A DNA stretch of 64,000 nucleotides from AC-32 sp963715575 (GTDB lineage: Bacteria; Actinomycetota; Thermoleophilia; Gaiellales; Gaiellaceae): assembly GCA_963715575.1 (NCBI GenBank), contig OY970250.1, positions 1,922,001 through 1,986,000 of the forward strand, written 5' to 3'. This document shows positions 1 through 9,427 of this stretch, piece by piece. The notes under the pieces were generated by a model that was not told the DNA's origin, ran no database searches, and saw nothing but the letters and a program-made list of their open reading frames with translations. Numbering within the stretch: the stretch's first letter is position 1; every line of letters starts with the position of its first letter. Made by a program: the position numbers and the translations under genes.

Positions 1-720
1 GCTGGGCGCGAGCCACGAGAGCTCGACGTGCGCGATCGTCTTCGAGGGGTACTCGAGGTTGACGAACATCACGTCGGGGGTGCCCGGCATGATGCAACCG
101 CGGCTCATCGCGGAGACCGAGTCCGGCGTCTCGCCGAGCCAGTAGCAGAGGATCGAGAAGTCGTGCGGGCCCAGGTCCCAGATGACGCTGACGTCGCTCT
201 GGTGCAACCCGAGGTTGACGCGGCTGGTCGAGACGAAGTAGATGTCGCCGAGCTCGCCCGACTGGATCAGGTCGCGGATCATCACGACCGGCGGGCTGTA
301 CAGGAACGTGTGGCCCGGCATCAACAGGAGGCCCAGCTCGTCGGCAAGCTCCTGCAGCTGCTCCCCTTCGGCCGACGAGGCCGCGAGCGGCTTCTCGACG
401 AAGACGTGCTTGCCGGCCCGCAGCGCTGCGGCGGCGAGCTCGAAATGGCTGGAGACCGGCGTCGCGATCGCCACGGCCTCGACGGAGCGGTCGGCGAGGA
501 TCTCCTCGAAGCGGGTCGTCGCGCGCAGCGCCGGGAACCGGCGCAGGACGCCGTCGAGCGCCGCGGGCCTCGAGTCGCAGACCGAGACCGGATCCGCGGT
601 CCCGACCTCGTGCAGGTTGCGGACGAGGTTCGGCCCCCAGTAGCCGAGTCCGACCACGGCGACGCGCACCGGCGCGTCCTCGACGGGAACGGGCGCGAGG
701 GGTACGCGGGGTGGGTTCAC
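1..720 (-). CDS. Gfo/Idh/MocA family NAD(P)-dependent sugar oxidoreductase, C-terminus beyond window
   Basis: Partial: the frame is open from a GTG at 720 down to base 1, giving 240 codons. After a short tail comes the Rossmann motif VAVVGLGYWGPN (about residues 20-31). The family signature EKPLA lies near residue 117 and is followed by GHTFLYSP; the Lys of EKP is the family's catalytic lysine. Such enzymes oxidise or reduce a ring hydroxyl of nucleotide sugars, often at C3. The GTG overlaps the TGA of the sugar-transferase gene upstream (GTGA, 717-720), so the two are translationally coupled and transcribed leftward together. This points to precursor synthesis for the exopolysaccharide. The exact substrate cannot be told. 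Confidence 0.9.
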   Translation of the reverse strand, partial: MNPPRVPLAPVPVEDAPVRVAVVGLGYWGPNLVRNLHEVGTADPVSVCDSRPAALDGVLRRFPALRATTRFEEILADRSVEAVAIATPVSSHFELAAAALRAGKHVFVEKPLAASSAEGEQLQELADELGLLLMPGHTFLYSPPVVMIRDLIQSGELGDIYFVSTSRVNLGLHQSDVSVIWDLGPHDFSILCYWLGETPDSVSAMSRGCIMPGTPDVMFVNLEYPSKTIAHVELSWLAPS

Positions 721-2255
721 GCCGCTCCTCTCCGGGCCAGCACGGACAGCGGCGTGCGGCAGAGCAGGCGCAGGTCGAGGCCGAGCGACCAGCCGCGAAC
801 GTAGGCGACATCCATGTCGAGCGCCTCGCCGAACGTCGAATGCGCCCTCGCCGTCACCTGCCAGAGCCCGGTCAGGCCGGCCGGGACGAGGAAGCGCTCG
901 AAGTGGTGTGGGCGGAAATACTCCGTCTCGTACGGGATGCACGGGCGCGGGCCGACCAGCGACATGTCGCCGCGGACGATGTTGATCAGCTGCGGTAGCT
1001 CGTCCAGGCTGGTGGCGCGGAGCCAGCGGCCGACGCGCGTGACCGCATCCTGGCGCTCCAGCTTGTAGAGGCCGTTGCCGTTGGCCGCCTGGTCGGCGTG
1101 CATCGTCGACTTGATGTACTCGCGGTGGACGCCGGTGTCGGCGCCGACGCGCATGGTGCGGAACTTGAGCGCCGTGAACGGGCGCTGGTCCTTCCCGAGC
1201 CGCTCCTGGCGGAAGAAGACCGGGCCGGGCGAATCGAGCTTGATCGCCAGCGCGAAGAAGGCGAACAGCGGCGCCGTCACCAGCAAGCCGGCCGCCGCGC
1301 CGATCACGTCGACAGTCCGCTTGACGAGCTGCGACGAGCGCGGCAGCCGCAGCGGCGGCAGCTCGACGAGCGGCAGGCCCTCGAGCGTGTCGATCTTGGC
1401 GCTGGCGCCGACCAGCTCGAACAGGCGCGGCACGACGTCGACCTGGATCTCGAGGTCGTTCAGCGCCCGGACCGCCGCCAGCGTCTCGTCGTCGGTGTCG
1501 TTTGAGAACGCGACCACGACGCGCTCGATGTCGAACGTGCACACGAGCTCCTCGAGCTGTTCGGGCGGACCGAGCAGGGCCAGGTGTCCGAGGTCGGAGT
1601 GGCGCTCCTTCGGCCTGGAGTCGACGAAGCCGACGAGGTTGAAGCCGTACTCGGGGTGGCGCAGGAGCTTGCGCGCGACGCGCTGGCCGATGTCGCCCGC
1701 GCCGACGATCAGCGTGTTCTGGAGGTAGAGCGGGTTCCGCCGGCAAATGGTGCGTGCGATGGTGCGGGAGAGCGTGATGAAGAGGATCGCGGAGATCCAG
1801 AGCCCGATCGCCTTCTCGAGGCTCGGGTCGGCAAGCCCGGAGAGACTGAGCACGACGAAGGTCAGCCAGGTTCCGATCGTGACGACGTGGAACACGCCGA
1901 CGATGTCGTCGGAGGTGGAGTGGTGCGTCCGCTCCTCGTCCTGGTCGTAGAGGCGGTAGAGCTTCGCGATCACGATCCAGAGCGGCAGCGAGATGATCGA
2001 GAGCAGCAAGTCCTTCAGGCGGATCGCCGAGGCGTGCTGCACGGCCGGCACGAACAGCAGTTCGACGGTCACGAAGGCGAGCACCAGCCCGACCACGTCG
2101 GCGAGCACGAGCATGCGGCGGACGAGCCACCCGCGGCGCCGCGCTACGCGCCAGGCCGATCGCTGCTCCCGCTGGGCGCGCAAGCGCGCGGGAACGAGCT
2201 CGGCCCTCGCCGTTCCGGTGTGCGGAAGCTCCGCTCTGCTCGCATCGACGACCAT
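717..2255 (-). CDS. Polyprenyl-phosphate sugar-1-phosphate transferase (exopolysaccharide initiating enzyme)
   Basis: WcaJ/WbaP-type initiating enzyme that moves a sugar-1-phosphate from a nucleotide sugar to undecaprenyl phosphate at the inner membrane face. About 512 aa. The N-terminal half has several membrane segments. A central CoA-binding_3/Rossmann-like domain starts at NTLIVGAGDIGQRVARKL. The last ~190 residues are the bacterial sugar transferase domain, with KRTVDVIGAA, GPVFFRQERLG, KFRTMR and DELPQLINIVRGDMSLVGPRP. I chose the ATG at 2255 because AGGGAG lies 4 nt upstream; an in-frame ATG at 2312 has no ribosome binding site. First gene of a leftward operon with the oxidoreductase at 1-720, divergent from the secreted deacetylase gene. 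The palindromic operator at 2416-2431 lies between them. Confidence 0.93.
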   Translation of the reverse strand: MVVDASRAELPHTGTARAELVPARLRAQREQRSAWRVARRRGWLVRRMLVLADVVGLVLAFVTVELLFVPAVQHASAIRLKDLLLSIISLPLWIVIAKLYRLYDQDEERTHHSTSDDIVGVFHVVTIGTWLTFVVLSLSGLADPSLEKAIGLWISAILFITLSRTIARTICRRNPLYLQNTLIVGAGDIGQRVARKLLRHPEYGFNLVGFVDSRPKERHSDLGHLALLGPPEQLEELVCTFDIERVVVAFSNDTDDETLAAVRALNDLEIQVDVVPRLFELVGASAKIDTLEGLPLVELPPLRLPRSSQLVKRTVDVIGAAAGLLVTAPLFAFFALAIKLDSPGPVFFRQERLGKDQRPFTALKFRTMRVGADTGVHREYIKSTMHADQAANGNGLYKLERQDAVTRVGRWLRATSLDELPQLINIVRGDMSLVGPRPCIPYETEYFRPHHFERFLVPAGLTGLWQVTARAHSTFGEALDMDVAYVRGWSLGLDLRLLCRTPLSVLARRGAA

Positions 2256-2314
2256 TGCTCTCCCTCTTGCCGGTCGACGCGACTCTCGGGGCCGCGTCCC
2301 GAGCAACAGCATGG

Positions 2315-2332
2315 AACCCGCCGACGCGGGTT
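2315..2332. repeat. Perfect 7-bp inverted repeat upstream of the sugar transferase gene
   Basis: AACCCGC-CGAC-GCGGGTT is a perfect 7+4+7 inverted repeat. If the sugar-transferase gene starts at 2255 it lies in the 5' leader (or promoter), 60 bp upstream of the start codon. It may be a leader hairpin or a repressor site; no T-run follows on the minus strand, so it is not an obvious terminator. Confidence 0.5.
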
Positions 2333-2415
2333 GTTAGACCGAAAAGTCGAGGGTCGTCCCTGAACGATCGGGGGAAGCTGGGTCGCCGAAAGGCGCGGCG
2401 AATGGCGGTTCCGCG

Positions 2416-2431
2416 CTAGCTGGATGGCTAG
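2416..2431. promoter_or_regulatory. EPS-regulon palindrome, copy 1 (CTAGCTGGATGGCTAG)
   Basis: One of eight copies of CTAGCY-N4-GGCTAG in the window. It lies in the divergent promoter region between the leftward sugar-transferase gene and the rightward secreted deacetylase gene. For the rightward gene a -35-like TAGCCG (2432-2437) abuts the palindrome and a weak -10 GATGCT (2455-2460) follows after 17 bp, placing transcription start at about the ATG at 2469. The likely ligand is a LuxR/NarL-type protein encoded at 12461 or 40861. Confidence 0.7.
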
Positions 2432-2468
2432 TAGCCGTGGCCTCTAGGGGGTGCGATGCTATCCAACG

Positions 2469-5400
2469 ATGGCCGCTGGCCTCTCTTCGGCATCCCATCT
2501 GGGACCTCGGCGTGACCCACGCGCACTGCGTCTCGCGTGTGTAACTGGGGCGTTGGCACTCGTCGCTGCCGGCCTGCTGTGGTCGGGCCTGGTACCGTCG
2601 CCGGCCGCCGCCGGGACGCCGGGCCCGGGCGGGATAGTGTCGGACGAGTTCAACGCCGGGATCGTCGACGGGTCGGTCTGGCACTTCGTCGATCCGCTCG
2701 GCGACTCGTCCCTCTCGACGAGTCCCGGCCATGCGGTGATCAGCGTCCCCGGCGGTGTCGCGCACGACCTGTGGACCGGCGGCTTCAACGCGCCGAGGTT
2801 GGTTCAAAACGTGCCGAACCGGGATTTCGACGTCGAGGCCAAGCTGGACGGAGTGCTCGGCGGGCGGTACCAGATGGAAGGGATCATCGTCCAGCAGGAC
2901 GCAACGAACCTCCTGCGGATCGAGGTGCACTCTGACGGTTCCGGCACGAATCTCTTCGTCGCCTCGTTCGTCGACGGCAGCGCCACCGTCAGGCAGTACA
3001 TGCCTGTAACCATCGCCAGCCCGCTCTACCTGCGCTTGACCAGGGCGGGTAGCTGGTGGACGGTCCGGTACTCGAGCGACGGCCAGACCTGGCTCGACGG
3101 CGCTTCGTTCTCGCAGTCGATCGCAGTGACGTCGCTCGGCGTCTTTGCGGGGAACTCGGGCGACACGCCTGCCTTCTCGCTGCCGATCGACTTCGTCCGC
3201 GACGTCACGCCGGCGGCGGACACCACTCCGCCGGCTCTCGGCGCCGTCTCGACCAGCGCGAACACGCTTGGCGCCACGATCTCCTGGACGACGGACGAGG
3301 CTGCAACGTCAAACGTCGACTACGGCCTGACGTCTTCATATGGCTCGACGAAGGGCAAGTCGTCGTTCGAGACCTCGCACACGCTGGCAGTCGCACCGCT
3401 CGCCTGCGCGACGACGTATCACTATCGCGTCCGTTCTGCCGACGCCGCCGGCAACGCCGCCGCCTCCGGCGATAACACGTTCACCACCGGCGCCTGCCCG
3501 AGCGCGCTCAGCTCCGACGAGTTCAACGCCGGCCAGCTCAACACCGGGCTCTGGACGTTCGTCAACCCGCTCGGCGACTCGAGCGCCGGCGCCAACGGCT
3601 CGCAGGCGCTGATCTCGGTGGCGGCCGGGACCGGTCACGACATCTGGACCGGCCTCAACACCGTTCCGGTCCTGCTGCAGGCCGCTCCCAACGACGACTT
3701 CGAGGCCGAGGCCAAGTTCGACAGCGCGGTCACGACCGGCTACCAGCAGCAAGGGCTGCTGGTCGAGCAGGACGACGGCAACCTGCTCCGGCTCGAGGTG
3801 TACAGCGACGGCACCGCCACCCACCTTTTCCTCGCGGGCCTGAGCGGCGGCTCGGCGAGCGTGATCAGCGACTCGATCGTCGCCGGCGGCTCGCCGGTCT
3901 ATCTCCACCTGAAGCGCACGGGCAACGGCTGGACGCTGCGCTACTCCAACGACGGCTCCTCCTGGACGACCAAGAGCTTCAGCTGGGCGCTGACCGTGCG
4001 CGCCGTCGGGCCCTACGCCGGCAACGGCGGCAGCTCGCCGCCGGCCTTCACGGCCAAGGTCGACTACTTCCACTACATCCCGCCCGACCGCACGCCCCCG
4101 CAGATCAGCGCGATCGCGGCCGCCCCGAGCGCGCTTGGCGCCACGATCTCCTGGACGACGGACGAGGCTGCAACGTCAAACGTCGACTACGGCCTGACGT
4201 CTTCATATGGCTCGACGAAGGGCAAGTCGTCGTTCGAGACCTCGCACACGCTGGCAGTCGCACCGCTCGCCTGCGCGACGACGTATCACTATCGCGTCCG
4301 TTCTGCCGACGCCGCCGGCAACGCCGCCGCCTCCGGCGATAACACGTTCACCACCGGCGCCTGCCCGAGCGCGCTCAGCTCCGACGAGTTCAACGCCGGC
4401 CAGCTCAACACCGGGCTCTGGACGTTCGTCAACCCGCTCGGCGACTCGAGCGCCGGCGCCAACGGCTCGCAGGCGCTGATCTCGGTGGCGGCCGGGACCG
4501 GTCACGACATCTGGACCGGCCTCAACACCGTTCCGGTCCTGCTGCAGGCCGCTCCCAACGACGACTTCGAGGCCGAGGCCAAGTTCGACAGCGCGGTCAC
4601 GACCGGCTACCAGCAGCAAGGGCTGCTGGTCGAGCAGGACGACGGCAACCTGCTCCGGCTCGAGGTGTACAGCGACGGCACCGCCACCCACCTTTTCCTC
4701 GCGGGCCTGAGCGGCGGCTCGGCGAGCGTGATCAGCGACTCGATCGTCGCCGGCGGCTCGCCGGTCTATCTCCACCTGAAGCGCACGGGCAACGGCTGGA
4801 CGCTGCGCTACTCCAACGACGGCTCCTCCTGGACGACCAAGAGCTTCAGCTGGGCGCTGACCGTGCGCGCCGTCGGGCCCTACGCCGGCAACGGCGGCAG
4901 CTCGCCGCCGGCCTTCACGGCCAAGGTCGACTACTTCCACTACATCCCGCCCGACCGCACGCCCCCGCAGATCAGCGCGATCGCGGCCGCCCCGAGCGCG
5001 CTTGGCGCCACGATCTCCTGGACGACGGACGAGCCGTCCAGCTCGACGATCGCCTACGGCGAGACCGCGGGTTACGCCGGCGGCACCGTCTCGGGCGCCG
5101 ACGGCGTGCGCGACCACCGCCTGCTCGTGCACGGCTTGCGCTGCGCGACGGCCTACCACTTCCAGGTTCGCTCCCAGGATGCCGACGGCAACGCCGCCGC
5201 ATCGGCCGATCAGAGCTTCACCACCGCCGCCTGCCCGAGCGCGCTCAGCTCGGACGAGTTCAACACCGCCCAGCTCAACACCGGCCTCTGGACGTTCGTC
5301 GACCCGCTCGGCGACTCGAGCGCCAGCGCCAACGGCTCCCAGGCGCTGATCTCGGTGCCGGCGGGGACGGCGCACGACGTCTGGACAGCCTCGGACACGG

Positions 5401-8123
5401 TCGCGCGGCTCCTCCAGGCCGCGCCCAATGCCAACCTCGAGGTCGAGGCGAAGTTCGACAGTCCGGTTACGACCCGCTACCAGCAGCAGGGGTTGCTCGT
5501 GGAGCAGGATGCTCACAACCTTCTGCGCGTCGAGATCCACTACGACGGCACCGGGACGAGGCTCTTCGTCGCGGCCATCATGGGCGGGACGGCCGACATC
5601 AAGTACGACAACTCCGTCCCGGGCGGCGCGCCGAGCTACCTCCACCTGAAGCGCACCGGCGATCAGTGGACTGTCGGCTACTCGGTCGACGGTGAGACGT
5701 GGACGAACGTCGGCTTCAAGCAGGTCTTCGCTCCTTCGGCGATCGGCCCCTACGCCGGCAACGGAGGCTCGTTGCCGGCCTTTACTGCGAAAGTCGACTA
5801 CTTCAGGGTCGTGCCGCCACCGCCGCCGGACACGACTCCACCGGCCGTGACCTCGCTGGCGGCGCTGCCGCACCAGGTGTCCGCGACGCTGACGTGGTCG
5901 ACGGACGAGCCGTCGACCTCGAAGGTGGAGTGGGGGTCGACGACCGCCTATGGCGGCGCCCCGGTGAGCGCCTCCGACCTCGTCACGGCGCACCGCCTCC
6001 GGCTGACCGGCCTCGCCTGCGGAGCGACCTATCACTACCGAGCCCGGTCGACCGACTCGGCGAACAACGAAGCGGTGACGAGCGACCGCACCTTCGCCAC
6101 GAACCCGTGCACCAGCGGTCCGGACATCGCGGTCTGGAACGGCGATTCGCAGACGTTCGGCCAGGTCGGGGTCCCGCAGACCTGGATCAACGTGCTCGGC
6201 AACGTCGAGGATCCCAACGGCATACCGGCCAACGGAGGACTGTCGTACCGCCTCAACGGCGGCGCGAGCCAATGGCTGACAATCGGTCCGACCGACGATC
6301 GGCTCGCCTACCCGGGCGACTTCAACATCGAGCTTCTGTACAGCGAGCTTCGGCCCGGCGCCAACGATGTCGAGATCACCGCGGTCGACGCTGGTGGCCA
6401 CGCCACCGTCCGCCACGTGACGGTCAACTGGCAAGGTACGACCCAGGTGACCCCGCCGGCGAACGGGCCGGTCATGGTCGTTGTCGCCCATCCGGACGAC
6501 GAGGCGCTCGGCATGGCCGGCATCATCGACCAGGCGCACGCCGCCGGTCGAAAGGTCTATGTCGCCATTACGACGAACGGCGATTCCAACGCGACTGAAA
6601 ACGGAGATTCGACCGGTGGTAGCGCGAACGGTTACTGCGGCGCGGCGGCTGGCTCCGCGGCCGGCGCTGCAGCACGCGGACTCCTGCGGGACGGTGAGAC
6701 GCGAACAGCGATGGCCCTGCTCGGCCTCCACTGGAGCGCAAATCTCGCGACGACCGACATCATCTACCTCGGCTACCCGGATGGTCGGCTACGGGAAGTT
6801 GCCGCAGCAGGAACCACGGTCGAGTCCGGCGCGACGGGACTGGCGCACACCTACGCCGAGGACATGGACGGATCCACCGCGACGTGCAACGGGGACTTTC
6901 GCTATCTGCTGAGTGGTCGGCACTCGGATTACAACGCGCCGAGCCTGGCGTCCGACCTCGACGCCTTGCTCAATCTCACGCATCCGAGCGATATCTACAC
7001 CCACTCGGTTTTCGACGGGAACCCGGATCACTCGAAGGTGGAGAGCTCGCTGATGGCCGCCGTCGTCCGCCAGGGCCTGAGCGTCCGCGTCCACGAGACA
7101 CTCATCCATCCGGAGGGAACCGAGTTCTGCCAGGCGTTGTCAGCTGCTCAGTGGCCGAACCCGCCGCTGGTCGACAATGATCCGTTCGCTCGGTTTACGC
7201 CCTGGGCTGTCTTTACTGCACCGCCTGTCGCGGGGTGTGACTCGAACCCGACCGGCTCAAGCTGGGGCTCGCCTGGCGCTCCGAATGAGCAGGTCGATGT
7301 CCCGGCAGCTATGCAGGCGCCCACCGAGGCGAACAACTTCAAGTGGCAGGTCATCTCGAAGTATCAGAGTCAGATCGACTGCTCGGATCCCAGCTCGTAC
7401 AACGTCAACTGCGGCTTCATGCGCGCCTTCGCCAAGCACGACGAGTTCTTCTGGACGAAGGTCTACGGTCCGCCAAGGCAATGGCCGATGCCGTACACGG
7501 CCAGCTGGACCTCAGCGGCTTCGATCTCGCAGCAGGCCCAGATCATCGAGGGCCAGTGGGTCTACGACGGCAAGGGAATCAGGCCGGCCGCCACGGGCTT
7601 CGACCGCCTCGTCACGCTGGGAGACATGCACTGGGCCAACTACGACGTGACGGCGGAGATGACGTTCAACTCGTTCGATCTCTCGAGGCCGATCGTGGGC
7701 GCGACTGCTGGGCTCGTGTTCGGCTGGCAGGGTCACACGGCCTGGGGGCAGCCGCACTTCGGGCACCCCTCGGGCGGCGCCTGCGACTACGGCTGGGACA
7801 GGACGCAGGGTCTGTACAGGCTGGAGCTCACCTACAGCCCCGGTCCCGCGAACGACACGACGCTCGCGACTACGTTGATGGATCTCACTCCGGGCCTCGT
7901 CTACAAGATGCGCTTCCGCGAGAGTGACCTCGGAACAGGGGCGACGCGCTACAGCTGCAAGGTCTGGCCCAAGGGCTCGCCGGAACCGTCCAAGTGGGCG
8001 CTCGAGACGGACACCCCCTACTGGGCCGGCGAGACAGGGACGCACCCCGGCGCCGTGATCCTGCTCGCTCACAACACCGACGTCACGTTCGGCGACGTGA
8101 CCGTCGCGCCCGCCGGCAACTAG
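2469..8123 (+). CDS. Very large secreted multidomain protein with PIG-L (LmbE-type) deacetylase domain
   Basis: About 1884 aa. A signal peptide (hydrophobic stretch from about LACVTGALALVAAGLLWSG, then SPAAAG) is followed by four repeats of a ConA-like/DUF1349-type beta-sandwich (starting DEFNAG or DEFNTA). These alternate with Fn3-like domains that start DTTPPA or RTPPQI and end YHYRVRS. Next comes a PIG-L zinc N-deacetylase domain with AHPDDEALG (about residue 1341) and a later SVFDGNPDHSK motif that would supply the distal zinc-binding His. A LamG-like domain ends the protein. Likely exported and acting on the N-acetylated exopolysaccharide or cell wall; the substrate is inferred only. ATG 2469 is preferred over GTG 2451 because it begins just after the predicted transcription start. 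Two modules are exact DNA duplicates (3265-4998). Confidence 0.85.
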   Translation: MAAGLSSASHLGPRRDPRALRLACVTGALALVAAGLLWSGLVPSPAAAGTPGPGGIVSDEFNAGIVDGSVWHFVDPLGDSSLSTSPGHAVISVPGGVAHDLWTGGFNAPRLVQNVPNRDFDVEAKLDGVLGGRYQMEGIIVQQDATNLLRIEVHSDGSGTNLFVASFVDGSATVRQYMPVTIASPLYLRLTRAGSWWTVRYSSDGQTWLDGASFSQSIAVTSLGVFAGNSGDTPAFSLPIDFVRDVTPAADTTPPALGAVSTSANTLGATISWTTDEAATSNVDYGLTSSYGSTKGKSSFETSHTLAVAPLACATTYHYRVRSADAAGNAAASGDNTFTTGACPSALSSDEFNAGQLNTGLWTFVNPLGDSSAGANGSQALISVAAGTGHDIWTGLNTVPVLLQAAPNDDFEAEAKFDSAVTTGYQQQGLLVEQDDGNLLRLEVYSDGTATHLFLAGLSGGSASVISDSIVAGGSPVYLHLKRTGNGWTLRYSNDGSSWTTKSFSWALTVRAVGPYAGNGGSSPPAFTAKVDYFHYIPPDRTPPQISAIAAAPSALGATISWTTDEAATSNVDYGLTSSYGSTKGKSSFETSHTLAVAPLACATTYHYRVRSADAAGNAAASGDNTFTTGACPSALSSDEFNAGQLNTGLWTFVNPLGDSSAGANGSQALISVAAGTGHDIWTGLNTVPVLLQAAPNDDFEAEAKFDSAVTTGYQQQGLLVEQDDGNLLRLEVYSDGTATHLFLAGLSGGSASVISDSIVAGGSPVYLHLKRTGNGWTLRYSNDGSSWTTKSFSWALTVRAVGPYAGNGGSSPPAFTAKVDYFHYIPPDRTPPQISAIAAAPSALGATISWTTDEPSSSTIAYGETAGYAGGTVSGADGVRDHRLLVHGLRCATAYHFQVRSQDADGNAAASADQSFTTAACPSALSSDEFNTAQLNTGLWTFVDPLGDSSASANGSQALISVPAGTAHDVWTASDTVARLLQAAPNANLEVEAKFDSPVTTRYQQQGLLVEQDAHNLLRVEIHYDGTGTRLFVAAIMGGTADIKYDNSVPGGAPSYLHLKRTGDQWTVGYSVDGETWTNVGFKQVFAPSAIGPYAGNGGSLPAFTAKVDYFRVVPPPPPDTTPPAVTSLAALPHQVSATLTWSTDEPSTSKVEWGSTTAYGGAPVSASDLVTAHRLRLTGLACGATYHYRARSTDSANNEAVTSDRTFATNPCTSGPDIAVWNGDSQTFGQVGVPQTWINVLGNVEDPNGIPANGGLSYRLNGGASQWLTIGPTDDRLAYPGDFNIELLYSELRPGANDVEITAVDAGGHATVRHVTVNWQGTTQVTPPANGPVMVVVAHPDDEALGMAGIIDQAHAAGRKVYVAITTNGDSNATENGDSTGGSANGYCGAAAGSAAGAAARGLLRDGETRTAMALLGLHWSANLATTDIIYLGYPDGRLREVAAAGTTVESGATGLAHTYAEDMDGSTATCNGDFRYLLSGRHSDYNAPSLASDLDALLNLTHPSDIYTHSVFDGNPDHSKVESSLMAAVVRQGLSVRVHETLIHPEGTEFCQALSAAQWPNPPLVDNDPFARFTPWAVFTAPPVAGCDSNPTGSSWGSPGAPNEQVDVPAAMQAPTEANNFKWQVISKYQSQIDCSDPSSYNVNCGFMRAFAKHDEFFWTKVYGPPRQWPMPYTASWTSAASISQQAQIIEGQWVYDGKGIRPAATGFDRLVTLGDMHWANYDVTAEMTFNSFDLSRPIVGATAGLVFGWQGHTAWGQPHFGHPSGGACDYGWDRTQGLYRLELTYSPGPANDTTLATTLMDLTPGLVYKMRFRESDLGTGATRYSCKVWPKGSPEPSKWALETDTPYWAGETGTHPGAVILLAHNTDVTFGDVTVAPAGN
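3265..5033 (+). repeat. Identical 867-bp tandem duplication inside the PIG-L protein gene
   Basis: Bases 3265-4131 recur at 4132-4998, and the first 35 bases begin a third time at 4999-5033 before divergence. I see no difference between the two full copies. Each unit encodes 289 residues: the end of one Fn3-like domain with a complete ConA-like domain. The neighbouring first and fourth modules are clearly diverged, so this duplication is recent, kept identical by gene conversion, or a cloning/assembly effect. Confidence 0.9.
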
Positions 8124-8139
8124 CCTCCAAGAGACAAGC

Positions 8140-9417
8140 GTGAAAATCGCCTTCGTCTCATCGCCGGGCTACGCAGTGTTGCCGCCCGCCGGGTCGCTCG
8201 AGATCTGGACGCGCCAGGTCGCTGAGCGTCTTGCCGCTGAGCACGAAGTGACCGTGCTGGCCAGCCGTCCTCCAGGAGGTGAAGAACGCGCCCAGGAGGC
8301 GGGGATTGAATATCGGTTCCTCTCGCACGGCCTCGATGGGAGTCTGGCGAGGCTGGCGCGGCCTCTCTTCCGGCTGCGCTCGCCGGCGCGGCCGTTCTTC
8401 GCGTCCCCGCTTTATCCGCTCACCTACTGGATCCGCGCAGGGCTCGCGCTACGACGGGATCGGACCGAAGTGGCGCACGTCCTCAACTACACGCAGGCTC
8501 TGCCGATCCTCACTCTGCTCGCTCCCGACACCAGGTTGGTCGTGCACATGACGTGCGAGTGGCTCACTGAGCTCGACGAGCGCCTCATCGCGCGGCGGCT
8601 ACGACACGCCGCCGCGATCCTCGCGTGCAGCGATGCGATCACCGGCCAGACGGGGAGCCGATTCCCGTCGCTGGCAGACCGTTGTGCGACCGTGTTCAAC
8701 GGCGTCGACCTCGATGCGCTAGACGGTCCATTGACCGACGAACGACACGCCTGCGCACGGTTGCTCTTCGTCGGCCGGATCTCCCCGGAGAAGGGGCTGC
8801 ATGTCCTGATGGACGCGTTCGAGGAGCTCGCGAGGCGGCGGCCGGAGCTCGAGCTGACGCTCGTCGGAGAGGAAGCGGTCGTGCCGAAGGAGATGCTCGT
8901 AGACGTCGCGCGCGACGAGCGTGTGCGTGCGCTCGCCGAGTTCTACGACGGGAGTTATGAAGAGGCGCTCGTTGCACGGCTCTCGCCTGAGGTCCGCCCT
9001 CGCGTGACCCTGACGGGGCGGATCGAGTACGCGGAGGTCGCTGCCCACTACCGGTCGGCGAACGTCTTTGTCCTTCCGTCGTTTCGTGAAGCGTTCGGGA
9101 TGCCGGCTGCAGAAGCCCTCGCGGCTGGTGTGCCGGTCGTGGCCAGCCGCACCGGCGGGATCGTCGAGGTGGTCGAGGATGGCGTCACCGGCCTGCTCGT
9201 TGAACCGGGTGACACCGATGGCCTTGCGCGCGCGATCGAGCGGCTGCTCGACGACCGCGAGCTGCGCGACTCCGTCATCCGCGCGGGACGCGTGAAGGCC
9301 AGAGCCCTGTTCGGGTGGGACGCGGTGACGCAGGCGCTGGAGCGCGAGCTTCTAACTGCGGCCGACGGACCGCTCGCCTCTCGCGTGTCGGCGAGCGAAG
9401 CCGGCGCGTCTTCCTAG
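8140..9417 (+). CDS. Glycosyltransferase family 4
   Basis: 425-aa GT-B enzyme. The N-terminal domain starts MKIAFVSSPGY. The C-terminal nucleotide-sugar domain carries LLFVGRISPEKGLHVLMDAF and the GT4 signature EAFGMPAAEALAAGVPVVAS with the conserved E-x7-E pair, then GLLVEPGD. It transfers a sugar to the lipid-linked repeat unit of the exopolysaccharide on the cytoplasmic side. The GTG start has AAGAGAC upstream and lies 16 nt after the deacetylase stop, so the two are one operon. Sugar and linkage cannot be predicted. Confidence 0.9.
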   Translation: MKIAFVSSPGYAVLPPAGSLEIWTRQVAERLAAEHEVTVLASRPPGGEERAQEAGIEYRFLSHGLDGSLARLARPLFRLRSPARPFFASPLYPLTYWIRAGLALRRDRTEVAHVLNYTQALPILTLLAPDTRLVVHMTCEWLTELDERLIARRLRHAAAILACSDAITGQTGSRFPSLADRCATVFNGVDLDALDGPLTDERHACARLLFVGRISPEKGLHVLMDAFEELARRRPELELTLVGEEAVVPKEMLVDVARDERVRALAEFYDGSYEEALVARLSPEVRPRVTLTGRIEYAEVAAHYRSANVFVLPSFREAFGMPAAEALAAGVPVVASRTGGIVEVVEDGVTGLLVEPGDTDGLARAIERLLDDRELRDSVIRAGRVKARALFGWDAVTQALERELLTAADGPLASRVSASEAGASS

Positions 9418-9427
9418 CGAGGCGATC

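Noticed and set aside
4203..6731. 842-codon open frame on the minus strand across the repeat region of the secreted deacetylase gene
   Set aside because: It mirrors the codon pattern of the real plus-strand gene in high-GC DNA, is Arg/Ala/Val-rich without domains, and breaks no annotation logic. The plus-strand frame has signal peptide, domains and catalytic motifs.
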